Source: Tyto alba (Eukaryota; Chordata; Aves; Strigiformes; Tytonidae). From it: a stretch of DNA of 64,000 bases. The stretch is taken from positions 21,627,323 to 21,691,322 of the forward strand of contig NW_024881272.1 in assembly GCF_018691265.1 (NCBI RefSeq), written 5' to 3'. Position 1 is the stretch's first letter. Every line of letters begins with the position of its first letter. A model generated the notes under the pieces. It had not been told where the DNA came from and made no database searches. It was given only the letters and a program-made list of their open reading frames with translations. A program made the position numbers and the translations under genes. This document shows, one piece after another, positions 53,401 to 64,000 of this stretch.

Positions 53401-56400
53401 CAGTGAATTTTGTACTTAATGTAAGAACTGCTTAAAATGTGATGTCTAATAGAATATCTGTGAGTGGAGATATTAACATTCTTAGGATCAAGTTTTCCAT
53501 ACTAAATATGACGTTAAAAAAAAAAAAAAAATCAATTCTGTGTTACAATGAAATCAAGAAAAGGCAGGAGAAAGAGGGTAGGAGGACATAGAGAAAATTA
53601 TGAAGAACCACAAAATGACAGTTACTCAAAATAATTAGAAAATGCCTGTGGGAAATAATGGTTCAACATCTTTTTCTATTCAAATCAGGAATTGTACTTC
53701 AATTTCTCAGTCTCACACAAGCCACTTCACTGTTGTATATCACATATTCTGGTCCAAATATTGGGCCAGAAAAAGAAGAAAGCCTTTCTTCCATTTATGT
53801 GATACAGTTAAATTCATCTAACTTCACACTTGCATGAACACTTTGTGCCAATGTAGAGGTGTTTTCTACTGAAGAATTACAAGCAAGGTCTATGCAGGTT
53901 TATCCACAGTGAAATATAATTCAGCAGTTTATCTTAGAGATGGGTGACCTGACCTTTACATTGGTGGTCATATGACTAAAAACTACTCAACAATTTCTTA
54001 ATGACTCCAATTTAAAGTCAGTAGCCACTGGTGCAAAAAGCACAGTGAAACAAAGAGATTCGAGGATTGCTCTGATAGAACAGTGTCAGCCTACAGGGAA
54101 AGGCTGAAAATGAAAGAACAGTAAAAATAAGCAGAAAGCTTTTCCACAGGCCTAATTAGGAGAAAGAGAAAAAAGGGAAAAAAAATAATAAAAATAAAAA
54201 TACAGATGGAGTTCAGTTGGCTAATTTTCTACCTGACTGCTTGGATGAAAAACAGAGATGTACTAACCTTGTCCATCTGTATTTCTTAGAAGTTCAAATA
54301 GTCAGTCTGCTCCGGTTAACCAAAAAGTCTAGGTTGGATAGTCACTAACTGAACCCTAATCACTCATAAAATGTTTCTTAGTATTACAAAAAGGTCAGAA
54401 ATGTTCTTTGCAGGTATGTTTTGCTATTCAACCTGAAAATATCACTTTTCAATATCAGATGGCTGAACAGCTTTAGCTAAAATGAGAAAAGAATCAAAAT
54501 CATCACCAAAAGCTTACAGTAAACCTTTTATTTTTTTTTTAATTCCCCCACAGATTTCAAAATAGCTTTGTACTTCTTCGATTTCTTTTGTGTTTTCACA
54601 CTTCATTTCCTACTTCTGGCCTGAACCAAAATACAAATACGAACATCTATAGATCAAAAGTGGTCTTCTAGATTAGATTACTTTAGGTAAATTAAGCCCT
54701 CAGTTCTTCTTGTCTATGACTTTCTAACCTAACCAGAAAAGAGAATTACTGAAAATATTATATTTTCAGTTCAGGTTTTGTTTTATTTTATCACATTTTG
54801 ATCAAAATTACTTACTCATTATCAGTATTTTAAAACATTTTAAGTTCCTCTATTCTTAAAGGTACTATTAATGGCTAATCTTAATAAGCTTCCTTGCCCC
54901 AGTAAAAAAAATTTCTGAATTACAATGGGATTGGCAGACTGAGTTGATTAAAGTATCTGGAAATTAATATAGATGGATTGGATGAATGGCGCACCTAACT
55001 TTCCACACAAAGTTCTCTGATGCATTTCCATTTCTAATATATCAAACATCATTGCAGGCATCTGGAAATGTCCATTCTGGGTATATTGAACAAGTTTCTG
55101 AATGTGTTATTTTCTGGAGTTGCTAGTTTATGAAGTAGAGCTAAAGGATGGACACACAGCTTCTATTTCACATTGGACTCATCAATTTCCAGGTTTTGTT
55201 TGTGTTTTTTTTAACAGATAGTTGCAAGCATAAATTTTCCACTCCAAGTTATTTATTTCTAGTGCCAAAGTTTACAGGACCCTTGTTAAGTACCTGCAAA
55301 GAGTTTTAATGTCATTTGTCAATAAATCAAATATCTATCAAGAGTTTCCTTTTGCTTCAGTTCATACAGGTGACCCTACCTTTAGTCACAGGATGATCAG
55401 TGAATTGTACAACAGATGCCAAAGGGATTTTTTGAAATCTCAGACTGGCTTGGGGCAGGCAGCTGGAAGAATCAAGTCTTCTTCGTTACTGCTCATTCCT
55501 GAGTTTAGCATGAGTGGAAGCTCCTGACTTATGAAGAGGAAAGGTACTGCAGATGTGTTATGACACCTCTGGGAGTCACCACTTCATGTCTTCAGATGAT
55601 GCATCTTAAATTATAAGAGTCAGTTATGGTAGACATAAACCTGTGATATTGTCCTGTAGAAAATACTTGCATCAGCATAACTCAAACTCTGACAGTCAAT
55701 GAAAGCATAGGTTTATCTCAAATAAAAAATAGGGGTTCATTCTAATTTATTTCAGTCAAATGAAAAAGAAAAAATATCCAGACCTTGTACCATGAATATC
55801 AAGAGACACTCAACCTCAGTAAGTCTCCCTGGATGTCAGTAAGGAAAAAGAAATATTTCTCATGATTTGCCTGTTTTTTCTAGCTGTTCGAGTAGTGCTG
55901 GCAGTTTTAGTTTCCTCTGCACCTTTCAGTCATGCCATGATCCCAACAGTATTGGGATCATTCTTTTACCACATGCTTCCCAAATTGCTGCTGTTCTCAG
56001 TGCCCTGAATTGTCCATGCTTACATGCTGTGCCTTAAATCGTTACAGGTGGCTTTGGCAATTCACATATTAACCGTGTACCTATCACTCTTGTTTTAGAG
56101 ATTTTTTCCTCTGAGCTATTTACATCTTGGATTTTTTAAAGGATTGGGAACAGCCTGATTCCAGCTGCTACTACTCACTTTCACAAGTTGTTTATTTTCT
56201 TCTATGCTTTCCTGTTTAGGATTCTTGGCCATCTATTTGAGTGAAGGACAGGTCTATGCGTCTTGGCCACCCATGAAGATATTCCCTGTTTTGACCCTTG
56301 AATAGAATTGATCTGATTTATGTATTGCCATATAAATTTTACATGCATTTGTTTCTACTTCTTTCAGAGCGAGACCTTGCTTTTTTCTTTTTAATTTGAT

Positions 56401-56966
56401 GCTGCATAATCTTAATATATATCTTTTAACTTCTCTTAACTTCCAATTGTCACCTTCTGTCTTTTTTTACGTTGGTTTCTGCATAAGTAATATTTTCTTG
56501 TGAAATTTCACCAGTTCTGTGCACGTTCTATGGCATTTCAAAAGGAGTTAATGTACCAAAAGAGGAGAAATGTCACCTTTCTCCAAAAGTAAATGACTGT
56601 TGCTGTCATTGCTGCTTTATTTGACATTTCTGGCATTCAGCTAGTTAATGTTACTCATAAAAAGTGGGAATTTGGATGGTCATGACCATGTTATACCTTA
56701 TTGTGTCTTCTTAATACAGAAGTGATGCGGTCTACAGTGCCTAAATGTAGGAAATAGACTTCTGAGGAATGTAGCATTACACATAATGTTGTGCTCCCAG
56801 CTGGGAAAATGTAACTGCTCTGTGTTGAAAAGTGGGCAACCTACTGAGCATCTGAGACAGACAAGGGCCTAACAGTAAATTCCATCATGCTTAGCGTGTG
56901 GCCACATTTATAGATTCTCCCAATTTATCATATTTTGTAAACCAACATTTGCCTCATCTCTTAGGG

Positions 56967-56997
<31 letters not shown>

Positions 56998-57641
56998 AAG
57001 GAATCTGGATGGAATATTTTAAAAGATTTAACACCTTTTTTATTTCTTTCCTTTTTCCCCTTGTTATTTTTAGCCTTATTTCCTTTTGATCTATCTCTAT
57101 TTGTGGCAAGCATGACTGACCTGTTTTATTAAAGTCAGTAGGACTGTGCTCCGTATAGGCAGATGATTTAAACTTGTGACCTTCCTACCTTTCCTGAGAC
57201 TATTTGGGAATTCTTAGTCCTCATATGACTGTGGATCATCACAGCTTACTCTAATGTAGAAGGAAGGAAACTCCTAATCAACACTGTCATTAATGTTCAT
57301 GATAGTGAACTGTAAGTACTTTGAGCATCTTTTTATATAGACTTAAAACTGGCTGACAGCCATTTCTTGAAAAAACTTTGAATTTAACTTGCCAACAAGG
57401 GGTTTTATTTTCCCCTCTTTTATTGTGAAATGTATATTTAAATTATTTGGAGTAGAAATTAACTTTTAACTTAAAAACACTATGACAAAATGTTTATAAA
57501 TGTTAAAGCATCATCAGATTTAGTATGCAAATATTTTTTTAGATAATAAGATTCTTTTGGAGCTGCAAACAAAGACCTCATATACTGCAGCAATGCTGAT
57601 AACAGTGAGATTTTTAGTTCTGCTCACTGAAAAATGAGACT
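50430..57641. other. AT-rich non-coding block, no gene recognised
   Basis: Contains a 23-bp palindrome (54748-54770), a short tandem repeat of AAGGCTTGAAT (about 51043-51064), and A16 (53516-53531) and A28 (56967-56994) runs. A weak match to the old CR1 3' end lies at about 52515-52570 (CAAGGCCAGAAG, then TAGTCTAAC). It is too short to call firmly. No exon is recognised. Confidence 0.6.
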
Positions 57642-58092
57642 TGTCCTGGTTTGGGCTGGAATAGTTATTCTTTCTTTTTGGTAACTAGAATAGTGTTGTG
57701 TTTTGGATTCAGCATTGGGTTTGGTATGAGAAGAATGCTGATAGCACATTGATGTTTTCAGCTGCTGCTGAGATTTCAAGGACTCTCCAACTCCCCATGT
57801 CCTGCCCGTGTACAAGTGCACAAGAAGCAGGGAGGGAGCATGGCCAGAGCACCAGATCCAAATTTGCCAATGAAATATTCCATATCATGTAACATCATGC
57901 TCACTGTATAGAGGAGGGGTGATCAGGAAGGGGATCTCTCTTGCTTCCTGGATTGTGATTGTGGGATCTTGGTATTTCGGGATTGCTAGCTGGGAACGGG
58001 CTGGGTATTGGTCAGTGGGTGGTGAGCAATTGCATTGTGCATGGCCCAGTTATATTTTCTATTACTGTCATTGTTTTCATTTTATTAGCATT

Positions 58093-58098
58093 ATTAAA
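58093..58098 (+). terminator. LTR polyadenylation signal ATTAAA
   Basis: An ATTAAA hexamer lies in the expected R-region position of this LTR, followed by a T-rich stretch. It would end retroviral transcripts, and could end host transcripts read in the plus direction. Confidence 0.5.
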
Positions 58099-58162
58099 CT
58101 GTTTCTATCTCAGGCTGAGAGTCTCTCTTTGCCCCTCCAATTCCCTCCCTCATTCCCAAGTT

Positions 58163-58177
58163 GGGGGGGAGGGTGGG
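58163..58177 (+). other. Compact G-quadruplex motif in the LTR
   Basis: G7-A-G3-T-G3 gives four G3 runs with three single-base loops, the most stable type of parallel quadruplex motif. It sits about 65 bases downstream of the polyadenylation signal, in the U5 part of the LTR. Confidence 0.65.
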
Positions 58178-58225
58178 TGAGTGGCTGCGTGGTGTTTGGC
58201 TGCTGACCAGGCTCAAAGCATGACA

Positions 58226-61200
58226 TTTGTGCACTTGCATTATGTTTTTGCCAGCTCTCCTTTAGGTTTCACAGTGTTTACAGAACTTGCTGACCGATTT
58301 CAATAATGTTGAACAGAGATAAAGTTCATCTTTGAAAGTACCTACAAGTAAAAAATAATAGTAAGCAAGACCCACATTATTCCTCTGTGGAAAACGTTGC
58401 TCTCTTTGGCATTCTGGCTACATCAGTGCTACCCTGATAGGTGCACATTCAGCTTGAAATAAAACAAAACATAAATTGCCTCTAGTCGAAGCAGTAATGA
58501 GGGAATACAGAGTACAGACAGACAGAGAAGACAGTTTTGAAGGAAGATGCTCTGAACAGAGAGAACACAGAATCATTACAAAATAATTTTGGGGATGCAA
58601 GAGGTCTGTAAGGAAACAGAAATCATTAGTCCTACTGCTCGTTGAATAAACGTCCTTTCCTTTTTTTTTCCATTAGTGAAAACCATGCTTGAATAAGTCC
58701 AGTTATTTGTTTTGGCTATAGCTAACTACTCAATGGACTTAGTAAATGTACTTCAATCATTCTAGACAAAACACTTTCAGGGCCCCATTAGACACTCTGT
58801 AAAATCCCTCTATTAAGTAAAAAAAATGAACAATCAACACTGATAGAAAGCTACTGTGATCAAGTCAAAGTTATTTTAGTGACCAAGTGATCTAAAGAGG
58901 TATACAAAATAAGTGCAATAGGAACTTAGATGCTATATGAGTGGCTTGGAACTGTATTAGAAGCCAGTTTTTAGGGATCATAGCTAAACGTACACACATA
59001 AGCTTTTTAAAACATTATTTTCTCTTTCTTGGTGAACTGGAAGGATAAAACATTCAGCTATGTAAAAAGAAATTGAATCATTGTCCAGATCCCATAAAAA
59101 TTGATGTGAATTGGTCATCTAAATTCTCTAACTTTGAAAACATCAAAGCCATTCTTAATCATAAAAAAAAAAAGTACAGTGGTATCTACAAAGTATAACA
59201 CTTTGAGTTCTAATTGTACCTGGGTCTGGGTTGAGCAGAATTTTATTAAGTACAGTACAAGTATGATTTTTTTTTGTATAAAACATAATTTTTATTTTAT
59301 TTAAATGTCAGAGGAGAAATAGTTTTAAAGTATGTTGATGTCGTCATAAATTAGGGCCAGGAACCAGTCAAGCAGTACTACTATATAGTAACATTTTCAT
59401 CCTAACTTAAACTACAAGAATCATCTGCATAGTGAAGAAAAAAGGAATCCAGCCAAACTCTTTTCATTAAAACTCTGAGTCATGTTATCTGGTTTAATGT
59501 AGATTTCCTGTTTCTGTTTCTCAGTGGTTTCACATACAGTTATTATTGAGTCATCTGCCAAACTGCTGAAATCTCTGGAGTCAGTTTTACAATAAATTCT
59601 AATCAGAGCCATGTCAAGGATTGAATCTCCTGCACTTCCCTTGCATTGCATTATTGGAGGAAAAGAAGCGGGTCATGTTTAGTCTGTGAAAAGTACAAGA
59701 TTCCATAGACTAATTTCCTTAAAATCTGTATCAGTCTGGTGGCATTTTTCCTTCAGTATTTTCCCCTAGCTACTGGATGTAAAGCCCTCTTTATTTCTGC
59801 CTTTCCCTTTTCTTCATTTCAGCCTTTGCTTTTCTCTCTCAAAGCAGGGAGGCTGATGGGAAAAATGTTTTTTCTTTTTTCTTATACAGAAGGACTGGCG
59901 TCCAGATTTTTAGTTGATCTGGGACAATGAAAGAAAACTAAAATTAGAGATTAAAAATATCTCAAGAGATATTTTAAGATAAACAGAAAATGAGTGTGAA
60001 ATGTGGGGATATGGCTGTGAAAAATTAGAAAATGAAGGGTTGATGGTAGGCAAGACAGAACATAAAATTTAAATGGGAGAGAATAAAGCAAAATGAAGGA
60101 AAGACAAAATTTGGAGGAAGAAGAAACAAAGAGGTTTAATGGATCATGTTATTTAATCAAACACTAGTTCCAAATATTCTTGGAAGCTTCTGGAGAATTC
60201 AGCATTTGTTTCATAATGCTGTGTGGGCCTGAGCTCCAATGAGAATATCAGTTATTCCAGTGTCACTGAGGGTTTAGACGTGCAACTAGGTAATAAATAA
60301 GAGAAGGTATTATAATAGTTCTGAACTATTTTTGGAAATCAACATTCTTGGAGGAAGAAGTAAAGGTTTTAAGGAATTTAATTCCCACTTCTATCAGAAA
60401 ACTCTTCTACATGGTTCTCCTCTCTCTGAAAATCCGAAATCAGATTTGCAGCAAGTAGGGAAAATATGTTGTGTCTCATCAAAAACAACAAAATTTAAAA
60501 GCGGGTTGAAGTAAAAGTCAGGTGTAATGAGAAAAATACATTGTGCCAAATAATAAAAAGAAAATTTTTAAAATAGCTGGAATATAACTGTAATGAGAAA
60601 AATGAAAAAATGAGACAAATTCAGTGTTTTATTTTACGACACATTGCATACTGAAAGTGGGTGGAAGCATCAAGGCATAATATCTTGAAGAACTAATTCA
60701 AAAAGGACCTTGGAGAAATTTAAATTTTATAAACAGCTACTCAGCATTACCGGAAACTTAAAAAAAGTCTTTAAAACCATAAATAGTTGAAGGAAGGAGC
60801 CATGCACAGGCTAGAAAATAGCACAGATATAACAGCAGAAGTAAGGAAACAGCATAAGTTCATTTTTTGTTTATTGCATGTAAGATTTGGTGCCAAATAG
60901 TTACAATAAAATGCAGAATGTTTAAATGCAGTATATAAACTTGAGAAGCTGAGTGTGTGATACAATGTTAGCTATGTTCTTTTTTGTATATAGTAAATTG
61001 CAATTCTGCAGTCCTAGCAAAGCACATACAGTCACTTCTAAAAATATTTTTAGTGCTTTTATATGCTCAGTATTGTGCATAATTGCCTTAGTGGAAGCAG
61101 TTGCACATTTATTTGCTAATAAAGTAAAGATCACTTCTACTCCAAGACATATTAAAGAAATGTTGCCAACCTAATACATATACTGTTATCTCATTTAGCG

Positions 61201-62273
61201 GTCTATTTCTCTACCCATGACAATGTGGATTTTCTCATTGAGCAGAAGTGTATCAGCAGTGAATGACATTACATTGGTGCGTTTTGTTCAGAGTCTTATT
61301 TTGTACTTTGTACTTGGTCAATGCAAGATGCAGATTGGGACTGACCAATACGATCCTGTGGTCTTCCTTCAACTCTTCTGCTTTGAACCTGCCTTGTACT
61401 TGGATAAGTGCTTACCTCTCATGTGGTGGAGGAAAGGAGAAAGTCAGGATTTTGATGCTGGCTGTTCCATGGAATCTCTTTCCTCCCAGTTCCTGTCCTA
61501 ACAATTTTCTATAGGATTTTTATTTTGCTGTAAAGAGTATGGGACAAGGAGAGAGAATCTTCTGAAATTATCCTGAGTCACATTGCAATTATTTTGAAAA
61601 GTACATCAATAATGGTTTCTCTGAACACTTTTATCAGAATTGTCAAGGAAAAACTAAAACCAAGTGATGTGAACTTACTCTGGTGTCTTTAAAAGTAGGC
61701 TTTTAGATATCTACTTATGCATAGTGGTCTACTAAATTTTGAAAATTCAGAGATACTGAAAACAAACAAAGTACAGCTCAGAAACAAAGCAGGAAAGCTT
61801 TCATAACTGTTTTTTTTGTTTTGTTTTGTTTTGGTTTGGTTTTTTCCATTTAGCAGCCAGCAAAAGAGCAAACACAAGCATCCTGGATCTAACCAACTTT
61901 GGTTTCTTTTCTTTGTTCCCTCCACCAAATGAAAAAACTGTAACTGCACATACAACAGATGTTATCCATCCAGAAGAGTACACAAAATTAAAGAAATTAA
62001 AGATATTTCTAACAGCACTCAGGTTTTAGTTAAACTGATAACAATAACTATTCTAGATTTGTTTTGCTTGAGGAGTAAGAGCACAATGCTAAGAACATGA
62101 TCTCATAAGCAGCAGCATCATGCCCCAGAAGCTGAAGAAAGTTATGAGCAAAAAGCTTTTAATGGCCTTCTACAAGGTATAAAGTGCCAGAAATACAGTG
62201 CTTGCACTGAAGGCAGAAGTTAGTACCATATTAATTAGTATCTCCATAAATAGAAAAATGTATTTGGAGAGAG
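58226..62273. other. AT-rich non-coding block, no gene recognised
   Basis: No exon or transposon is recognised. It includes a 16-bp AT palindrome CTAAAAATATTTTTAG (61038-61053) and a TTTTG microsatellite (about 61810-61845). Short open frames around 61217-61514 lack recognisable domains. Confidence 0.6.
61810..61845. repeat. (TTTTG)n microsatellite
   Basis: A T8 run followed by TTTTG units and TTTGG variants. Confidence 0.85.
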
Positions 62274-63400
62274 ATCATAGAATCATAGAATAGTTTGAGT
62301 TGGAAGGAACCTTAAAGATCATCTAGTTCCAACCCCGCTGCCATGGGCAGAGACACCTTCCACCAGACCAGGTTGCCCAAAGCCCCGTCCAACCTGGCCT
62401 GGAACCCTTCCAGGGAGGGGGCAGCCACAGCTTCTCTGGGTAGCCTGTGCCAGGGTCTCACCACCCTCACAGTGAAAAACAACTTCCTTACATCTAATCT
62501 AAATCTACACTCTTTCACTTTAAAGCCATTACACTTTTTTCTATCACTACATGCTCTCATAAAGATTCCCTCTCTGGATTTCCTGTAGGCCCCCTTTAAG
62601 TACCAGAAGGCCACTATAAGGTGTCCCTTATAGTAACTCTTCAAGTACAACCATTCAGCCAATTTCTTATCCACCAAGTGGTTCATCCATCAAATCCATG
62701 TCTCTCCAATTTAGAGACAAGTATGTCATGCAGAACAGAGTCAAATTCTTTGCACAGCTCCAGGCAGATGACATCAGTTGTTCTTCCCTTATCCACCAGC
62801 ACTGTAACCCCATCACAGAAGGCCATGAAATTTGGCAGGCGTGATTCACTCTTGGTGAAACCACGTTGGCTGTCACAAATCGCCTCCTTATTTTCCACGT
62901 GCCCTAGCAGTGTTCCCAGGAGGATCCATTCTATGATCTTGCTGGATAAAGGGGCAAGACTGACTGGCCTGTAGTTCTCCGGGTCCTCCTTTTTCCCCTT
63001 TTTATAAATGGGGTTTATGTTTCCCCTTTTCAAGTCAGCAAGAACTTCACCAGATTTTTACAACTTCTCAAATATGATGGATAGTGGCTTAGCCACTTCA
63101 TCTGCCAGTTTCCTCATGACCCATGGATGCATCTCATCAGGTTCCATGGACTTGTACACCTTCAGGATTCTTAGATGTTCTTGAACCTGATCTTCTCCTA
63201 CAGTGGGTGGTTCTTCATTCTCCTAGTCCCTGCTTTTGCCTTCTGAGTCTTGGGTGGTATGGCTGGAGCACTCACAAGTAAAGATTGAGGCAAAAAAGTC
63301 ATTGAGTGCCTCAACCTTCTTCATATCCTGAGTAAATAGGTCTTCTGTTTCCTTTTGGAGAGGGTCCACATTTCCCCTAGTCTTCCTTTTATCACCAAAC
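62274..63400 (-). mobile_element. CR1 LINE copy with internal deletion (~1.13 kb)
   Basis: Minus-strand CR1. The 3' end, with its ATAGAATC terminal repeat, is at 62274-62292. The diagnostic tail and ORF2 C-terminus follow to about 62628. Then the sequence jumps straight to the N-terminal half of the reverse transcriptase, which runs to about 63391. The intervening palm, thumb and C-terminal segments are absent. The copy at 32.5 kb retains about 540 bp of ORF2 upstream of the same YLKGAY block, so the deletion is larger than that. The upper end is a 5' truncation in the region between the endonuclease and reverse-transcriptase domains. Confidence 0.93.
62312..63391 (-). pseudogene. CR1 ORF2 reverse transcriptase, internally deleted and stop-ridden
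   Basis: Reading downward from 63391, one frame gives [67 protein letters not shown] and HGFDG. These are the standard CR1 reverse-transcriptase N-terminal blocks. In-frame stops lie at 63225-63223 (TAG), 63060-63058 (TAA) and 62685-62683 (TGA replacing the Trp of FDGW). The motif-A block reads LELCKEFD where CR1 has LDxxKAFD, so the first catalytic Asp is Glu. After WWIRNWLNG the sequence jumps at about 62628 to VAFWYLKGAY and the normal C-terminus ending LELDDL. The YADD-type catalytic box is deleted. The copy cannot encode a working enzyme. Confidence 0.9.
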
Positions 63401-64000
63401 CAACCAAAGTTTAAAAATTAGTCTCAGTTTCTTTAATTTCACATGGCTATTACTGTTTTGACCAGATGGAATTGGCCTTTCACCATTATGATGTTAAAAA
63501 TATCCTCTATACATGCATATTCTAAATTTTTCCAGCCTTTTAAGGAAGATTCATATTTTAAAATACCTGAAAATATCAGCTGAGTTGCAAGAAAACAAGT
63601 TAGCTGGAGGGAAATAAATTCAAAGAGGGTATCTGGAGCATCAGAAACATTCTAGCTTTCACCCAGCAGATTTCAAAGCTTTCAACTTTATCTACTGTAG
63701 CAACAACATTTGTGATGGCTTTTACAGTTTTGACCTCACCTTGCTTTTTCTTTAATCTTCTAGGTTAAGGTAATTGTGGGAGTATTTTGGCTCTCTCGTT
63801 ATATATTCCTAGGTCTGCCTTGGAAACAATTTTCCACATATCCAACACGTAAAACTTCATCTGACAGAAATAATTCCCTGTAATTATTGCAAAGAACATT
63901 GCAGGTATAACTGATTGTGTCTCCTGCTCCCACCTGCCTAGCCACATTACACCAGTGCCTGTCACCACTCCAGCCAAAGCCAGAAGTACCTAAGGTAACA
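63401..64000. other. Non-coding block at the window end
   Basis: AT-rich sequence with no recognised exon or repeat. A minus-strand frame at 63765-63977 shows no domain. Confidence 0.6.

Larger units (their letters stand above)
57642..58225 (+). mobile_element. Solo LTR of an avian endogenous retrovirus, 584 bp
   Basis: It begins TGTCCTGGTTTGGGCTGGAA and ends CATGACA, the same overall LTR family as the copy at 19133-19719 but a different subfamily and the opposite orientation. Recognisable internal blocks include GGGAGGGAGCATGGCCAG, ATATTCCATATCATGTAAC and GGTGAGCAATTGCATTGTGC. They run in family order to an ATTAAA polyadenylation signal at 58093-58098. No second LTR or internal retroviral sequence adjoins it. 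Unlike the other two LTRs, the five bases on either side (AGACT and TTTGT) do not match. The target duplication is therefore lost or mutated, or the LTR formed by recombination between different insertions. Confidence 0.87.

Noticed and set aside
55937..55961. 10-bp inverted repeat ATGATCCCAA/TTGGGATCAT with 5-nt loop
   Set aside because: A pair of this length and spacing is expected about once by chance in 64 kb.
61038..61053. MEF2-like 16-bp palindrome CTAAAAATATTTTTAG
   Set aside because: Neither half fits the MEF2 consensus fully, and AT palindromes of this kind are common in such sequence.
1..64000. CRISPR arrays, operons, ribosome binding sites, tRNA or rRNA genes
   Set aside because: The window is vertebrate nuclear DNA. 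No direct repeats with unique spacers and no tRNA or rRNA folds were seen.

Overview
This window looks like avian nuclear DNA, most likely from a neoavian bird. The evidence is the transposon content. There are four CR1 LINE copies, three of which carry the characteristic avian CR1 3' end. There are three solo LTRs of families I recognise as avian endogenous retrovirus LTRs, and two of them have perfect 5-bp target-site duplications. The sequence is AT-rich and repeat-poor, as expected of a gene desert or a very large intron on a macrochromosome. I see no operon-like layout, no CpG island and no exon with a recognisable protein. The only real protein homology is decayed CR1 reverse transcriptase.

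Layout. 1-15952 is AT-rich unique sequence with homopolymer tracts. 15958-16979 is a 1.02-kb solo LTR on the minus strand, with CTGAT duplications. 18895-19843 is a degenerate minisatellite of about 71-80 bp per unit, interrupted by a 587-bp minus-strand solo LTR (19133-19719) with GTCTC duplications. 23012-26744 is the standout: an 11-bp pyrimidine repeat that passes into about 900 copies of CCTT (GGAA on the minus strand). That array is 3.6 kb long with one single-base slip. 29498-29624 is a short plus-strand CR1 tail. 32468-33350 is a minus-strand CR1 with the ORF2 C-terminus. 40715-41460 is a much older, degenerate minus-strand CR1. 57642-58225 is a plus-strand solo LTR related to the one at 19.1 kb. 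62274-63400 is a minus-strand CR1 with an internal deletion that removes the middle of the reverse transcriptase. The rest is non-coding sequence in which I identify only simple repeats, a few inverted repeats and G-rich motifs.

No genes act together here. The most interesting material is structural: the giant pure GGAA/TTCC array with a readable growth gradient at its left edge, an LTR nested in a minisatellite, strong G-quadruplex motifs in or near LTRs, and one perfect 15-bp-arm hairpin. Long open frames across the tetranucleotide array are artefacts, because the repeat contains no stop codon in any frame.
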